A stretch of DNA of 64,000 nucleotides from Bacteroides ndongoniae (GTDB lineage: Bacteria; Bacteroidota; Bacteroidia; Bacteroidales; Bacteroidaceae). Below the pieces are notes generated by a model. It worked only from the letters and a program-made list of their open reading frames with translations, did no database searches and was not told the origin of the DNA. Position numbers and translations under genes: made by a program. The DNA is taken from positions 1,721,664 to 1,785,663 of the forward strand of contig NZ_FNVV01000014.1 of NCBI RefSeq assembly GCF_900108345.1. The letters are read 5' to 3'. Shown one piece after another: positions 8,927 through 18,132 of this stretch. The first letter of the stretch is position 1. Each line of letters begins with the position of its first letter.

Positions 8927-11900
8927 CTATTTCTGCTGCATCACCTTGTCACGATATTCGGTAGGAGTCATCTGCATCTTGGCCTTGAAGCACTTGCTGA
9001 AGTAGCGCGGATCGTTGATGCCGACCATATACGAAATCTGCGTCATGGAGTATTCGCCCGTCTCTATCAGCTGGACGGCACGGTTGATGCGCATTTCTTT
9101 GATGAATTCCACCGGCGCCAGTCCCGTCAGTGTCTTCAGCTTCTTGAAGAAGACGGAGCGGCTGACTGCCAGTTCGCGCACCAGATCGTCCACAACCAGA
9201 TCGCCGTTGTCCATATTGGTTTCCATCAGTTCTACCAGTTTGTCCATGAATTTGCGGTCGTTGGGCGACATCTCGGCTTTGGGCTTCTCTTCGGCTACCG
9301 TCTCGGTACCGGCAGTCGAAACGGTGGCTGTGGCCGACATGAACTCCTGACGGAAGGCTTCCTGCAACTTGTGCCGACGGGCCAGCAGATTCTTGACGCG
9401 TGCTTTCAGGTAAGTGGCACTGAAGGGTTTGGTGATGTAGTCGTCGGCACCATACTCCAGTCCTTCGAGCTTGCTCTCAATCGAAGTTTTTGCCGTAAGC
9501 AGGATAATGGGAATGTGACTGGTGGTCATGTCCGTACGCAGCTCTTTCGTCATGGCGATGCCGTCCTTGCCGGGCATCATGACATCGCTGATGATGATGT
9601 CGGGCAACAGTTGCAATGCCTTGTTCAATCCCTGTATACCATCTTCGGCCTCCACCACGCGATAATCAGCCGCAAAGATGCTGCGCAGAAACAGGCGAAG
9701 TTCCGGATTGTCCTCCACCAGCAACATTGTCTCGCGGGCAGCCGCCTTGTCGTCTTCCGCCTCGACTGTACCGTCCGGAGCAATTCCCGTTTCGGATGGA
9801 ACTGCGCTTGCAACCGGTGTGTCACTGCGCTCTGCTGTGGCCGTTGCCATGCCGGCCGTAGCATCGTCCTGCAGGAATTCGGTGGTTGCATCATAGTGCT
9901 CTTTCCCTTTGCGGAAGTCCACCCTGAAGCAGCTGCCCTCGCCCAGCTTGCTGTCCACGGTAATGGTTGCCTTGTGCATCTCGACGAGTTCCCTCACCAG
10001 CGACAGCCCGATGCCGGTGCTGCTGGCATGGGCAAACAGTTTGTGGTCCACCAGATTCTCGAAACGCAGGAAGAGCGACTTGCGCCGGTTCTCGTCGATG
10101 CCGATGCCCTGGTCCTGCACTCCGATGGAGATGGTCTTCTCGTCCTCGCGCACAAAGACAGAAATCATCTTGCCCTCGGGCGTGTATTTAAAGGCATTGG
10201 ATAGCAGGTTGTACACAATCTTTTCCAGCTTGTCCGCATCGACCCACAGGTAGAGGTCGTCCTTCTCTGCCTCAAGCAGGAAGTCGATGTGATGTTCTTC
10301 GGCCACAGACTCGAAGTTCTCCATAATCTTCCGGATAAAAGGTACCACTTCCACCCGCTGCACCTGCATCTTCATCTTCCGGTTCTGTATCTTCCGGAAA
10401 TCCAATATCTGGTTGATCAACCGCAACATCCGGTTGGTGTTGCGTTCCACTACTTTCAGCTGTTCACGGGCATCGTCGGGCAGCGGTGTGTTCTGCAACA
10501 CATATTCCACAGGGCCGGCAATCAGTGTGAGCGGAGTACGCAGTTCGTGCGATATATCGGTAAAGAAGCGAAGCTTCATGTTCGTCAGTTGTTGTTCGAT
10601 GGAGACTTTGTGCTTCAGCCGGTAGATGGTGAACAGGATGTAGACGGCCGTTACCACTACGGCAAGCAAGAAGAACACATACAGGAAGTAGGCCAGCGGC
10701 GTCTCCCAGAAGGAAGGCTCGATTTCTATCTCCAGTGTACGCACATTGTCCGTCCACACTCCGTCGGCATTGGTCGAGCGTACCTTGAACGTATAGTGTC
10801 CTTTCGGCAGATTGGTATAAGTGGCGGTGCGCTGCGTACCCACATAGTTCCACGCCTTTTCAAAGCCTTCCAGGATATAGGCATACTGTATCTCGGAGGG
10901 AGCCGAATAGTCGAGTGCCGCGTACTGCAAAGTAAAGATGTTCTCCCGGTGCGACAATACCAGTTCGCTCACGTCGTCCAGACTTTGCTTCAGCACGGAG
11001 CTGCCTGCCGAAGGAGTTACATCCTTATTCGAAATCAGCAGTTTGGAGAATACGACAGGCGGCACGAAAGCACTCTTCCGTATCGAATCGGGACTGAAAA
11101 AGAAAATGCCGTCGCTTGCTCCAAACATCATCTTTCCCTGCGAAGTATAGGCCGAAGCCGCTTCGCTGAAACGCACCCGGAAAGAAATGGACTTATCGCT
11201 GTAGTTCTCGAACCGTTCATCCGAAGGCACAAACTTGCAGACGCCGTTCTCGGTACTCATCCACAGGTTGCCCGACCCGTCTTCGCGGATGGACAACAGC
11301 ACGTCCGACGGCAGACCGTTTTCCACACTGTACGACTTGAACTGCGCCTTTCCCTGTCCGTCGAGCGACAACAGTTTGTTCAGTCCGCCGCCGAAGGTAG
11401 CCAGATACAGTTCGTTCTGCCGGGTCGAGATAATCCAGTGCACATCGTTGTTGCTCAGGCTATGCTCGTCCTCCGGAATGCGCTGGAAGTGATGGAACAC
11501 CGCCTCATCGGCCGACTTGAAGTCGTCTTTCACAACCAAAGCACCCAGTGTAGTGCCAATCCAGATGTTGCCCTTACCGTCGCCTGTGATGAAGCGTGCC
11601 TTGTAACAGTTGTCTATGGGATAGCCTTTCAGGTGGTTGCGATGGTTCATGAACACCTCTCTGCCACTTTCGTCACGTGTCAGGTAATTGACTCCTCCAC
11701 CGAAGGTAGCCACCCAGATGCGGCCCTGCTTGTCCTCGTATACACAATATACATTGTTGTCGCTCAGGCTGTAAATATCGTCTTTGCTGTAACGGTAGCG
11801 CGTCAGTCGGTACTTTCCGCCCTGCGGCTCAGCCTTGACAAGGCCGTCACCCTTGGTCGCTATCCACAGACAGCCCTTGCTGTCCTGCAAGAGGAAATAG

Positions 11901-13414
11901 ACATTGCCTTCCATCGGTTTTCCCACGGTCGAAACGGTACCGGTCTCGGTCAGATAGCCCTGATATATACGTTTTTCGTTGTACACCCGCAACTTGCCGT
12001 CTTTCAGTCCTACCCACAGGTTGCGTTCACTGTCCTCGCAGATGGCACGCACCTCGTTGCTCAACGACTCATAACTATGTGCGACCGGAGTAAACAGGCT
12101 GAACTGGGCCGGACGGAAAGTTATCTTTTCCAGCCCCTTGGAATGGGTACACATCCACAGATTGCCCTGACGGTCGGAAAAAGCGGAATGTATCTTATTG
12201 GAAAAGCGCCAACAACCGTCGGACAGGCTGTTGTAGAAAGGCCGCAGACAGTTGGCCTGCTTGTCGAAACGAGAGAATCCGCCACCGTATGGATGTACCC
12301 ACACCGTTCCGTACACATCCTCGTGAATGTGGAAAGCCGGACGCGAACGGTCGGTACTGGTAGGCTCTACCGCAATAACTTCGGTCTTCAGCTGACCGGT
12401 CTGCGGATTGAAGTGCGCCACAGTTCCCGAGACTTCCTGTTCGAACCAGACTTCTCCCGTCTTGTCACGATAGGCCGACAGGACAGGCGCCTTCGGAAGT
12501 CGGGAAGCCTCGTAATGTTTTCTTGTTCCGGCAGCCAAATTGCATACAAAGAAACCGTCACCGGCAGTAGCAAGCAACAAATCATCCCCTCCCAGACTGT
12601 GAATGGACACAACCCGCGAAGGAACGGGAAGCTGCAACAGACGGAACTGTCCGTCCCCCTTCTGATATCGCCATACACGACCGTTGTCCGAACCGAAAAA
12701 AAGTTCCTTGCCCGTCTCGCAACAGACGTAGAACGGTTGCTCCTTCGTGGCTTCCTCCTGTGCCGTCCCCGAAAAATAGAATACGGGCTCCTTGCCATCG
12801 GCCGACAACAACCCCAGTCCGTTGTCTGTCAACAGCCATTCGTGTCCGGACGAATCACGATAGACATCGTTCATCCGTACTGCCGGAAAATGTTTCGACA
12901 ATTCCCGATACCACTCGCACGACAAACGGCATGTCGTCGCATCGGTACTTACCCTGACTGCTCCTCCCTTGTCGGCCAGCAGCCATACGATTCCTCCCTG
13001 CAACAGTTTGACGGCCCTCACATCACAGTCGGCACCGGTTTCCGCTGTTGCCGGAACACGTTCAAAGACTTCTGTCCGCGGATCGAAACGGAACACCTGA
13101 TTGTCGTATGTCAGCAGCCAGATAAATCCGTACTCGTCTTCGTACATGTAGTCCACACGGTTGTTGGTCAGTGCAATGCGGTTGTTCGGACGTGCCTTAT
13201 AAGTCTTGAACGAATATCCGTCAAACTTGTTGATGCCGTCCCACGTGGAAAACCACATATTCCCCTTCTTATCCTGCAGGATAGACATGATGGTATTTTG
13301 CGAAAGCCCATCCTCGGACGAGTAATGGGTGAACAGACAATCGGAATGCCCGCTTACTGGCAATGCCCACAAACACAACAGGCATCCGACAACAGTGTAT
13401 AAAAGGTTTTTCAT
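8927..13414 (-). CDS. Hybrid two-component system sensor/regulator (HTCS)
   Basis: One-protein sensor and regulator that should switch on this pectin locus when oligosaccharides bind in the periplasm. With the start at 13414 (MKNLLYTVVG, signal peptide) it has 1,495 residues; an in-frame ATG lies 57 bases upstream but would mask the signal peptide. Order: two beta-propellers of Reg_prop repeats (about 20-760), Y_Y_Y domain (about 790-880), membrane helix (about 895-918), HisKA with DISHELRTPLTL (His near 956), HATPase (DQGIGI), receiver with IIISDVMMPG (Asp near 1277) and TKPFS, and a C-terminal AraC-type DNA-binding domain (about 1390-1495). All catalytic motifs look intact. The gene is convergent with susCD and divergent from the hydrolase at 13646. 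Confidence 0.96.
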   Translation of the reverse strand: MKNLLYTVVGCLLCLWALPVSGHSDCLFTHYSSEDGLSQNTIMSILQDKKGNMWFSTWDGINKFDGYSFKTYKARPNNRIALTNNRVDYMYEDEYGFIWLLTYDNQVFRFDPRTEVFERVPATAETGADCDVRAVKLLQGGIVWLLADKGGAVRVSTDATTCRLSCEWYRELSKHFPAVRMNDVYRDSSGHEWLLTDNGLGLLSADGKEPVFYFSGTAQEEATKEQPFYVCCETGKELFFGSDNGRVWRYQKGDGQFRLLQLPVPSRVVSIHSLGGDDLLLATAGDGFFVCNLAAGTRKHYEASRLPKAPVLSAYRDKTGEVWFEQEVSGTVAHFNPQTGQLKTEVIAVEPTSTDRSRPAFHIHEDVYGTVWVHPYGGGFSRFDKQANCLRPFYNSLSDGCWRFSNKIHSAFSDRQGNLWMCTHSKGLEKITFRPAQFSLFTPVAHSYESLSNEVRAICEDSERNLWVGLKDGKLRVYNEKRIYQGYLTETGTVSTVGKPMEGNVYFLLQDSKGCLWIATKGDGLVKAEPQGGKYRLTRYRYSKDDIYSLSDNNVYCVYEDKQGRIWVATFGGGVNYLTRDESGREVFMNHRNHLKGYPIDNCYKARFITGDGKGNIWIGTTLGALVVKDDFKSADEAVFHHFQRIPEDEHSLSNNDVHWIISTRQNELYLATFGGGLNKLLSLDGQGKAQFKSYSVENGLPSDVLLSIREDGSGNLWMSTENGVCKFVPSDERFENYSDKSISFRVRFSEAASAYTSQGKMMFGASDGIFFFSPDSIRKSAFVPPVVFSKLLISNKDVTPSAGSSVLKQSLDDVSELVLSHRENIFTLQYAALDYSAPSEIQYAYILEGFEKAWNYVGTQRTATYTNLPKGHYTFKVRSTNADGVWTDNVRTLEIEIEPSFWETPLAYFLYVFFLLAVVVTAVYILFTIYRLKHKVSIEQQLTNMKLRFFTDISHELRTPLTLIAGPVEYVLQNTPLPDDAREQLKVVERNTNRMLRLINQILDFRKIQNRKMKMQVQRVEVVPFIRKIMENFESVAEEHHIDFLLEAEKDDLYLWVDADKLEKIVYNLLSNAFKYTPEGKMISVFVREDEKTISIGVQDQGIGIDENRRKSLFLRFENLVDHKLFAHASSTGIGLSLVRELVEMHKATITVDSKLGEGSCFRVDFRKGKEHYDATTEFLQDDATAGMATATAERSDTPVASAVPSETGIAPDGTVEAEDDKAAARETMLLVEDNPELRLFLRSIFAADYRVVEAEDGIQGLNKALQLLPDIIISDVMMPGKDGIAMTKELRTDMTTSHIPIILLTAKTSIESKLEGLEYGADDYITKPFSATYLKARVKNLLARRHKLQEAFRQEFMSATATVSTAGTETVAEEKPKAEMSPNDRKFMDKLVELMETNMDNGDLVVDDLVRELAVSRSVFFKKLKTLTGLAPVEFIKEMRINRAVQLIETGEYSMTQISYMVGINDPRYFSKCFKAKMQMTPTEYRDKVMQQK

Positions 13415-13539
13415 AAGCACAATCAATCTTTGCCGTAAAGATACGGATTTCAACAAGAACAGACAGTGCAAATCAAAAAAACTTGCAGGCTACAAAAGTG
13501 AAAAAAGCCTATTTTCAGCAAGAATCAGGCTACAAATTG

Positions 13540-13547
13540 TATCTTTG
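13540..13547 (+). promoter_or_regulatory. Probable -7 box for the alpha/beta hydrolase gene
   Basis: TATCTTTG matches the Bacteroides -7 consensus TAnnTTTG and lies about 100 bases before the start at 13646. No convincing -33 TTTG was found at the normal distance. Confidence 0.45.
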
Positions 13548-13645
13548 CATAGGAAACCCTTTTTCCAAAACCCGGACAAGAAATCCGGCAAGCAGCTGCG
13601 TTGCCAAGTTTTGCTTACGAAATTCTCCCAATCAGATATACAACC

Positions 13646-14806
13646 ATGAAACGATTCCTCAGTCTGCTTTTATGCGCCGCATCCTGGATGCTGAACGCCG
13701 CCGCACAAAACGGCGATTCCCTGTCTTACGGCGTGGCGGGCAACATGCCCTCCTTCTACACACAACTCAAACAGCAGCTCACCTACCCCATGGCCTGGGG
13801 AAACGCTCCGACCCGCGACTTCGGCCAGTGGCGCCTACAGGCACGCGACATGCTGCAAACCTGTATGCAAAACCTACCCCCTGCCCCTAATGCCTACGAC
13901 ATGACCGTCATTGCCACCGAACGGCGCAACGGCTACGAGGCACGCAAGGTAGCGTTCAATCTGTCCGCGTGGTATCGTGTGACGGCCTATCTGCTGGTGC
14001 CCGACGGTACGGGTCCTTTCCCTGCCATCGTCATGCTGCACGACCACGGTGCCCACTTCAGCATCGGCAAGGAGAAACTGGTGCGCCCCTTCCAGGTAAG
14101 CCCCGAAACGGCTGCCGATGCCGACCAATGGGTACAGCGTTACTACGACGGACAATACACCGGCGACTACTTTGCCCGACACGGCTATGTGGTACTGGCC
14201 GTCGATGCCCTGCTCTGGGGCGAACGGGGCCGCCGGGAAGGAGACGATTACGACGTACAGCAGGCATTGGCTTCCAACTTTCTGCAAATGGGTACTTCGT
14301 GGGGCGCGCTGATCAGTGCCGACGATGTACGGAGCGCCGAGTTTCTGGCTTCGCTTCCGTGTGTCGACAAGGAACGGATAGGCTGTATGGGATTTTCGAT
14401 GGGTGCCTACCGCTCGTGGATGCTTGCGGCGCTGACCGATACGGTCAAAGCGGCGGCTTCGGTCTGCTGGATGAACACGACCGAGCACCTGATGACGCTG
14501 ACCAACAATCAGAACAAAGGAGGCTCGGCCTTCGCCATGCTCATTCCGGGCATCAGACGCTACCTGGACTATCCGCATGTAGCCGCCATCGCCTGTCCCA
14601 AGCCTTCCCTGTTCTTTTGCGGCAGCAAGGACAAGTTGTTTCCTCTTGAAGGCGTGGAGGATGCTTTCGCCACTATGCAGCAGGTGTGGAACAGCCAGCA
14701 TGCCGCCGAGAATCTTGTCACCCGCGTATGGGACGAAAAACACTTCTTCAGCAAAGACATGCAACAGGCTACCCTCGACTTCTTCGACCGGCATCTAAAG
14801 CCGTGA
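13646..14806 (+). CDS. Secreted alpha/beta hydrolase (acetyl esterase-like)
   Basis: Serine hydrolase of about 386 residues with a signal peptide (MKRFLSLLLC...AAAQ), so it acts outside the cytoplasm. The nucleophile motif GFSMG is near residue 250, and a likely catalytic His lies in DEKHFFS near the C-terminus. The fold resembles the dienelactone hydrolase/acetyl xylan esterase group. The start at 13646 is chosen because it opens directly on the signal peptide; 45 more bases upstream are open but unlikely to be coding. Position between the HTCS and a block of pectin esterases suggests removal of acetyl or other ester groups from pectin or rhamnogalacturonan; the substrate is inferred. It is convergent with the esterase gene ending at 14841. 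Confidence 0.8.
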   Translation: MKRFLSLLLCAASWMLNAAAQNGDSLSYGVAGNMPSFYTQLKQQLTYPMAWGNAPTRDFGQWRLQARDMLQTCMQNLPPAPNAYDMTVIATERRNGYEARKVAFNLSAWYRVTAYLLVPDGTGPFPAIVMLHDHGAHFSIGKEKLVRPFQVSPETAADADQWVQRYYDGQYTGDYFARHGYVVLAVDALLWGERGRREGDDYDVQQALASNFLQMGTSWGALISADDVRSAEFLASLPCVDKERIGCMGFSMGAYRSWMLAALTDTVKAAASVCWMNTTEHLMTLTNNQNKGGSAFAMLIPGIRRYLDYPHVAAIACPKPSLFFCGSKDKLFPLEGVEDAFATMQQVWNSQHAAENLVTRVWDEKHFFSKDMQQATLDFFDRHLKP

Positions 14807-14840
14807 CTGACAGAAACGACTGCCGCGAACGCAGAACCGC

Positions 14841-16163
14841 TTACTTCAGTTGCTTCTTTATCCACTCCCAGTGACTGCGCTCGGTGTCGTCCGAAGTCCA
14901 ATGCTCGTTGACGGGTGTTATCAAGGCTTCCTTGGGGCACGACAGTACATTGTAAACGGCATAACTGGTAGTGGGCGGGCATACGTCGTCGTTGTATCCC
15001 CACGTCATACGGACAGGAACCTGAATGCGACGGGCAAAATTGACTACGTCATAGTAGGCCATCGTCCGCAACTTGTCGGGAGTGTCCATGCCTTCGGTGC
15101 GGAAGAAGTGCGGATATCCGCCTGCCCGCCCGGCTTTGTAGCCCGCCATGTCGCTCAGTGCCGGATGATTGGCCACACAGGCAGTGACGCGTTTGTCCAG
15201 TCCGGCAGTGACCAGCGCCAAGGCTCCGCCCTGACTGCCTCCCTGCACAATGACGTTCTTCCCGTCCCACTCGGGCAAGGAAGTCAGCAGATCGATGCTG
15301 CGTATACAGGCCAGATAGACGCGCTTCATGTAGTAATGGTCCCGGTTGTCCAGTCCATTCATCAGATAGCCGTTCTCGCGTCCGTTGAAGGCATCACTGA
15401 TTTCACGGAAAGTTTCGGCACTCATTTCCGGATTCAGGCCGTGTATCTCGATTTCGAAACGGATGCATCCCTCTTCGGCATAATACTTGTGGCGCAAGGG
15501 GTCCTTAATGGTCTTGATGCCCGCTCCCGGGGGACAGAGCACCACGGGACACGCCCCTTGGGCCGCCTGCTTGGGATAGAACAGATAGCCGTAAACGGAC
15601 TGTCCGCGCGCACTGACCTGCAACTTGACGAGGTAGCAGTCTATCCGGTCGGTACAATACTGTTCAGCACGCACCTTCGTATATTTCAGAGGAACTTTGG
15701 CCAGTTCGGCTTTGTTTTTCTCCCAGAACTCCTCGAAATCAGCAGGTTTCGTGGTATAGGGGCGGATCTCTTCGGGCGAGAAGCCTACCTTGATGTGATG
15801 ACGGTACGTCTTCCCGTCCACCGTAGCCCACATGCGACAGTCGCGGAAACCCGGCTGCTTCATGGTGCCCACGTTTATCACTGCCTTTCCGTGTTTCAGC
15901 TGCACGCTGCCTTGGGCATCGGCCGGCATCATGTCGCCGCCCATCTCGTAGTGAACGGTGACCCCGTCCTGCGGCATGCCGTACTTCAGCAGTTGTACTT
16001 CGACTGTCGCCTTCTCGCCCGTCCGGTACAGCCAGTCGGCATGGTCGGGCACTGTCACCCACAGCACATCGCTGCGGTAAGGGTTGTTCTCGGCCTGCAA
16101 GGGAAGCAGGGGCAAACACAGAAAGAGAAGTAAGAAAAAAGCCTGTTTCATACGTCGTTTCAT
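14841..16163 (-). CDS. Acetylxylan esterase-type carbohydrate esterase (AXE1/CE7-like)
   Basis: Secreted esterase of 440 residues that probably removes acetyl groups from pectic or hemicellulosic chains. It has a signal peptide (MKRRMKQAFFLLLFLC...LQA), an N-terminal beta-sandwich-like part (about 30-150), and an alpha/beta hydrolase part with the nucleophile motif GGSQGG (Ser near 310) and a C-terminal NEHW likely to carry the catalytic His. The start at 16163 is supported because its ATG overlaps the TGA of the upstream CE12-CE8 gene (ATGA). It is the last gene of the GH105-CE8-CE12/CE8 operon. Family assignment rests on the GGSQGG and His motifs; the real substrate is open. Confidence 0.85.
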   Translation of the reverse strand: MKRRMKQAFFLLLFLCLPLLPLQAENNPYRSDVLWVTVPDHADWLYRTGEKATVEVQLLKYGMPQDGVTVHYEMGGDMMPADAQGSVQLKHGKAVINVGTMKQPGFRDCRMWATVDGKTYRHHIKVGFSPEEIRPYTTKPADFEEFWEKNKAELAKVPLKYTKVRAEQYCTDRIDCYLVKLQVSARGQSVYGYLFYPKQAAQGACPVVLCPPGAGIKTIKDPLRHKYYAEEGCIRFEIEIHGLNPEMSAETFREISDAFNGRENGYLMNGLDNRDHYYMKRVYLACIRSIDLLTSLPEWDGKNVIVQGGSQGGALALVTAGLDKRVTACVANHPALSDMAGYKAGRAGGYPHFFRTEGMDTPDKLRTMAYYDVVNFARRIQVPVRMTWGYNDDVCPPTTSYAVYNVLSCPKEALITPVNEHWTSDDTERSHWEWIKKQLK

Positions 16164-17929
16164 CGTTTTATGTCCAACAAAGCATTGCCGTTCTTCACCG
16201 GGTTCCATCCATCGTTGCCAGCCAATACTTCCTTGATGGAATAACCTTGCAAGTCTTTCAACTGACGGGAGAAAGGTGCACGCTTGGCCTCCGTCGCTGC
16301 TCCCGCACCCTTACTTTGGTATTCGGCATAGAAGACGGTCTTTTCGGCCTCCTTCTTGCCCCAGTTGTGCCAGCCTGCGGGCAGAATGTGGCTGCCTAAG
16401 TCGCAACGGATAAACACCGCCTGTGCATACGGCCGCCACGGGCGGGACAGATAGACACCGTCCACTCCCTCGTCTGCCGTCAGCCGACAGTCGTAGAACA
16501 CGTAGCCGTAGGACTGTCCTTCATCGGTAGAAGGAGCCGTCACGTACCCCTTGCCCTTGCTGTGGATGCGGCAACGGTTGAAGACAGCCGTCGACCAGCC
16601 GAAGATGAAGTCCACCGTTCCTTCCACGTAGCAGTCTTCGTAGTACTGGCGGCAGCCTTTCGCATAGGTGTACAGAGTATCCTGGAATCCCAGGAAGCGG
16701 CATTGCTTGAAGTAAGCACGGTCGGCACTGACAAAGCAGGCTACGGCCTGGCCGACCGGGCCGGCAGTATTCTCGAAAGTGATGTTTTCGGCATAGAAAT
16801 CGGGAGCATAGATATAGCACGAGGCAGAGCCGGAGGTTCCCGTATTCTCGCCAAAGCGGTTCGGCTTGGAGGCATAGTCGCCGAAAGACAGCACGGTACC
16901 TTCCTGCCCGATGAGCGAAAGGTTGATTTTGCTTTCGGGAATCACAATCTTTTCGCGATAGACGCCTTCGCGCACCAGAATGGTGGTGCGCACGTTCTTC
17001 CGGTAATCGGGCACGGCGTTGATGGCTTCCTGCACGGTGAAGAAATCGCCACTTCCGTCCTTGGCCACCACAAAGTCGTAATGACGGACGTAAGGCGCCA
17101 GTGCCGGAACCGCCACGGCAATGGCATCGATGGCCAGTCCTGCCACGATGCGTGCACCCCGTACATTGAGGTGCGTGTTGTCTTCACGCCCCTTGGGCAT
17201 GGCGGGCACCGTATTGGCAGGTACCCACATGAAGAGTTCTTTCGACTTGACTGGTCCCAGTCCCTCCACCAGTTCGTGGGTAATCCGGTTCATGTCGACA
17301 AACGGCACATCCAGCTCGCGCGCCACGTTGCGGGGCGACTCTAAGTAAGCACCGTGGGTATCAATCAGCCGGTCACCCTCGGCTGAATGTTCGGCCTGTG
17401 CCTCGTGTTTGGCATCGGGGTTGACGCCCTTGCGGATGTCGTCCTGGCTGATAGCCGCTGCTACCGAACTGCCGTCGGCCGTACCGAAATTGCGCCGTAC
17501 GATGGAGTTGAACAATACGGGGATGGCTCCCTTGGTACGTGCCTCGGTGACAAAACGTTTCAGGTTGGCATCGAACGAACCGCCACCGGCATCGGTATGC
17601 CGCTTGGGATCGGTCTTCTCGTCGTTGTGGCCGAACTGGATAAAGACGTAATCGCCCTTCTTCAGCAACGAAAGCACCTTGTCCCACCGGCCTTCGTCGA
17701 TGAAACTCTTGGTGCTGCGTCCGTTCACGGCATGATTGTCTACCCGTATCTCTTCGGACAGGAATCCGGGCAACATCTGTCCCCATCCTCTTTCGGGGTT
17801 GCCGCCGGTCAGGTCCTTGTCGGCCATGGTCGAATCGCCAATCATGAAAATGGTGATTGCTGGCTTGTCGGCTTTGAACGCCGTAAAGACCAGAAACAAG
17901 GCCAGCAGCAAAATCAGTTTGTTTTTCAT
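16160..17929 (-). CDS. Fused rhamnogalacturonan acetylesterase (CE12) and pectin methylesterase (CE8)
   Basis: Two-domain enzyme of 589 residues with a signal peptide. Domain 1 (about 24-270) is an SGNH hydrolase of the CE12 type: GDSTMA with Ser33, FGHNDEK block, and DNTHLN with the Asp-His pair near 250/253. It should take acetyl groups from pectin or rhamnogalacturonan. Domain 2 (about 285-575) is a CE8 pectin methylesterase: DGSGDFFTVQEAI, GFQDTLY (Asp near 420), GTVDFIFG (Asp near 440) and SRPWRPY (Arg near 495). One protein could thus remove both acetyl and methyl groups. It is co-transcribed with the esterase downstream (4-base overlap) and lies 203 bases after the CE8 gene, with a repeat array between. 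Confidence 0.93.
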   Translation of the reverse strand: MKNKLILLLALFLVFTAFKADKPAITIFMIGDSTMADKDLTGGNPERGWGQMLPGFLSEEIRVDNHAVNGRSTKSFIDEGRWDKVLSLLKKGDYVFIQFGHNDEKTDPKRHTDAGGGSFDANLKRFVTEARTKGAIPVLFNSIVRRNFGTADGSSVAAAISQDDIRKGVNPDAKHEAQAEHSAEGDRLIDTHGAYLESPRNVARELDVPFVDMNRITHELVEGLGPVKSKELFMWVPANTVPAMPKGREDNTHLNVRGARIVAGLAIDAIAVAVPALAPYVRHYDFVVAKDGSGDFFTVQEAINAVPDYRKNVRTTILVREGVYREKIVIPESKINLSLIGQEGTVLSFGDYASKPNRFGENTGTSGSASCYIYAPDFYAENITFENTAGPVGQAVACFVSADRAYFKQCRFLGFQDTLYTYAKGCRQYYEDCYVEGTVDFIFGWSTAVFNRCRIHSKGKGYVTAPSTDEGQSYGYVFYDCRLTADEGVDGVYLSRPWRPYAQAVFIRCDLGSHILPAGWHNWGKKEAEKTVFYAEYQSKGAGAATEAKRAPFSRQLKDLQGYSIKEVLAGNDGWNPVKNGNALLDIKR

Positions 17930-17990
17930 ATTATTCTTTTTTTACAGTTTCTTGGTTCATATCTATTTGGCAGAGGGCGTTTTCAGCCCT

Positions 17991-18122
17991 CACCTGCATC
18001 CCGTTTCCGGGACACTTGCACGGCTCGCGAGAGACACTTGTACGGCTCGCGAGCAACACAAGTGTGGAACACGAGCCGTGCAAGTGTGGCTCACATCCCC
18101 CGCCAGAAGGCTTCTGAAGGGG
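17991..18122. repeat. Intergenic array with 22-base period (array 2)
   Basis: Six units of 22 bases start at 17991, 18013, 18035, 18057, 18079 and 18101. The two best share cacttg-acggctcgcgag. The 20 bases at 18015-18034 recur, inverted, at 35996-36015 in array 3. The array lies directly behind the stop codon of the CE8 gene (18133, minus strand) and before the start of the CE12-CE8 gene, inside the operon. It is not coding. Confidence 0.75.
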
Positions 18123-18132
18123 GGCTGGAGCC

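Noticed and set aside
10289-13402. 1,037-codon open frame on the plus strand
   Set aside because: It lies fully opposite to the hybrid sensor gene, whose domains are all clear. The frame is open because of the high-GC codon pattern; the translation has no domain, and is rich in His, Gln and Val as expected for a shadow.
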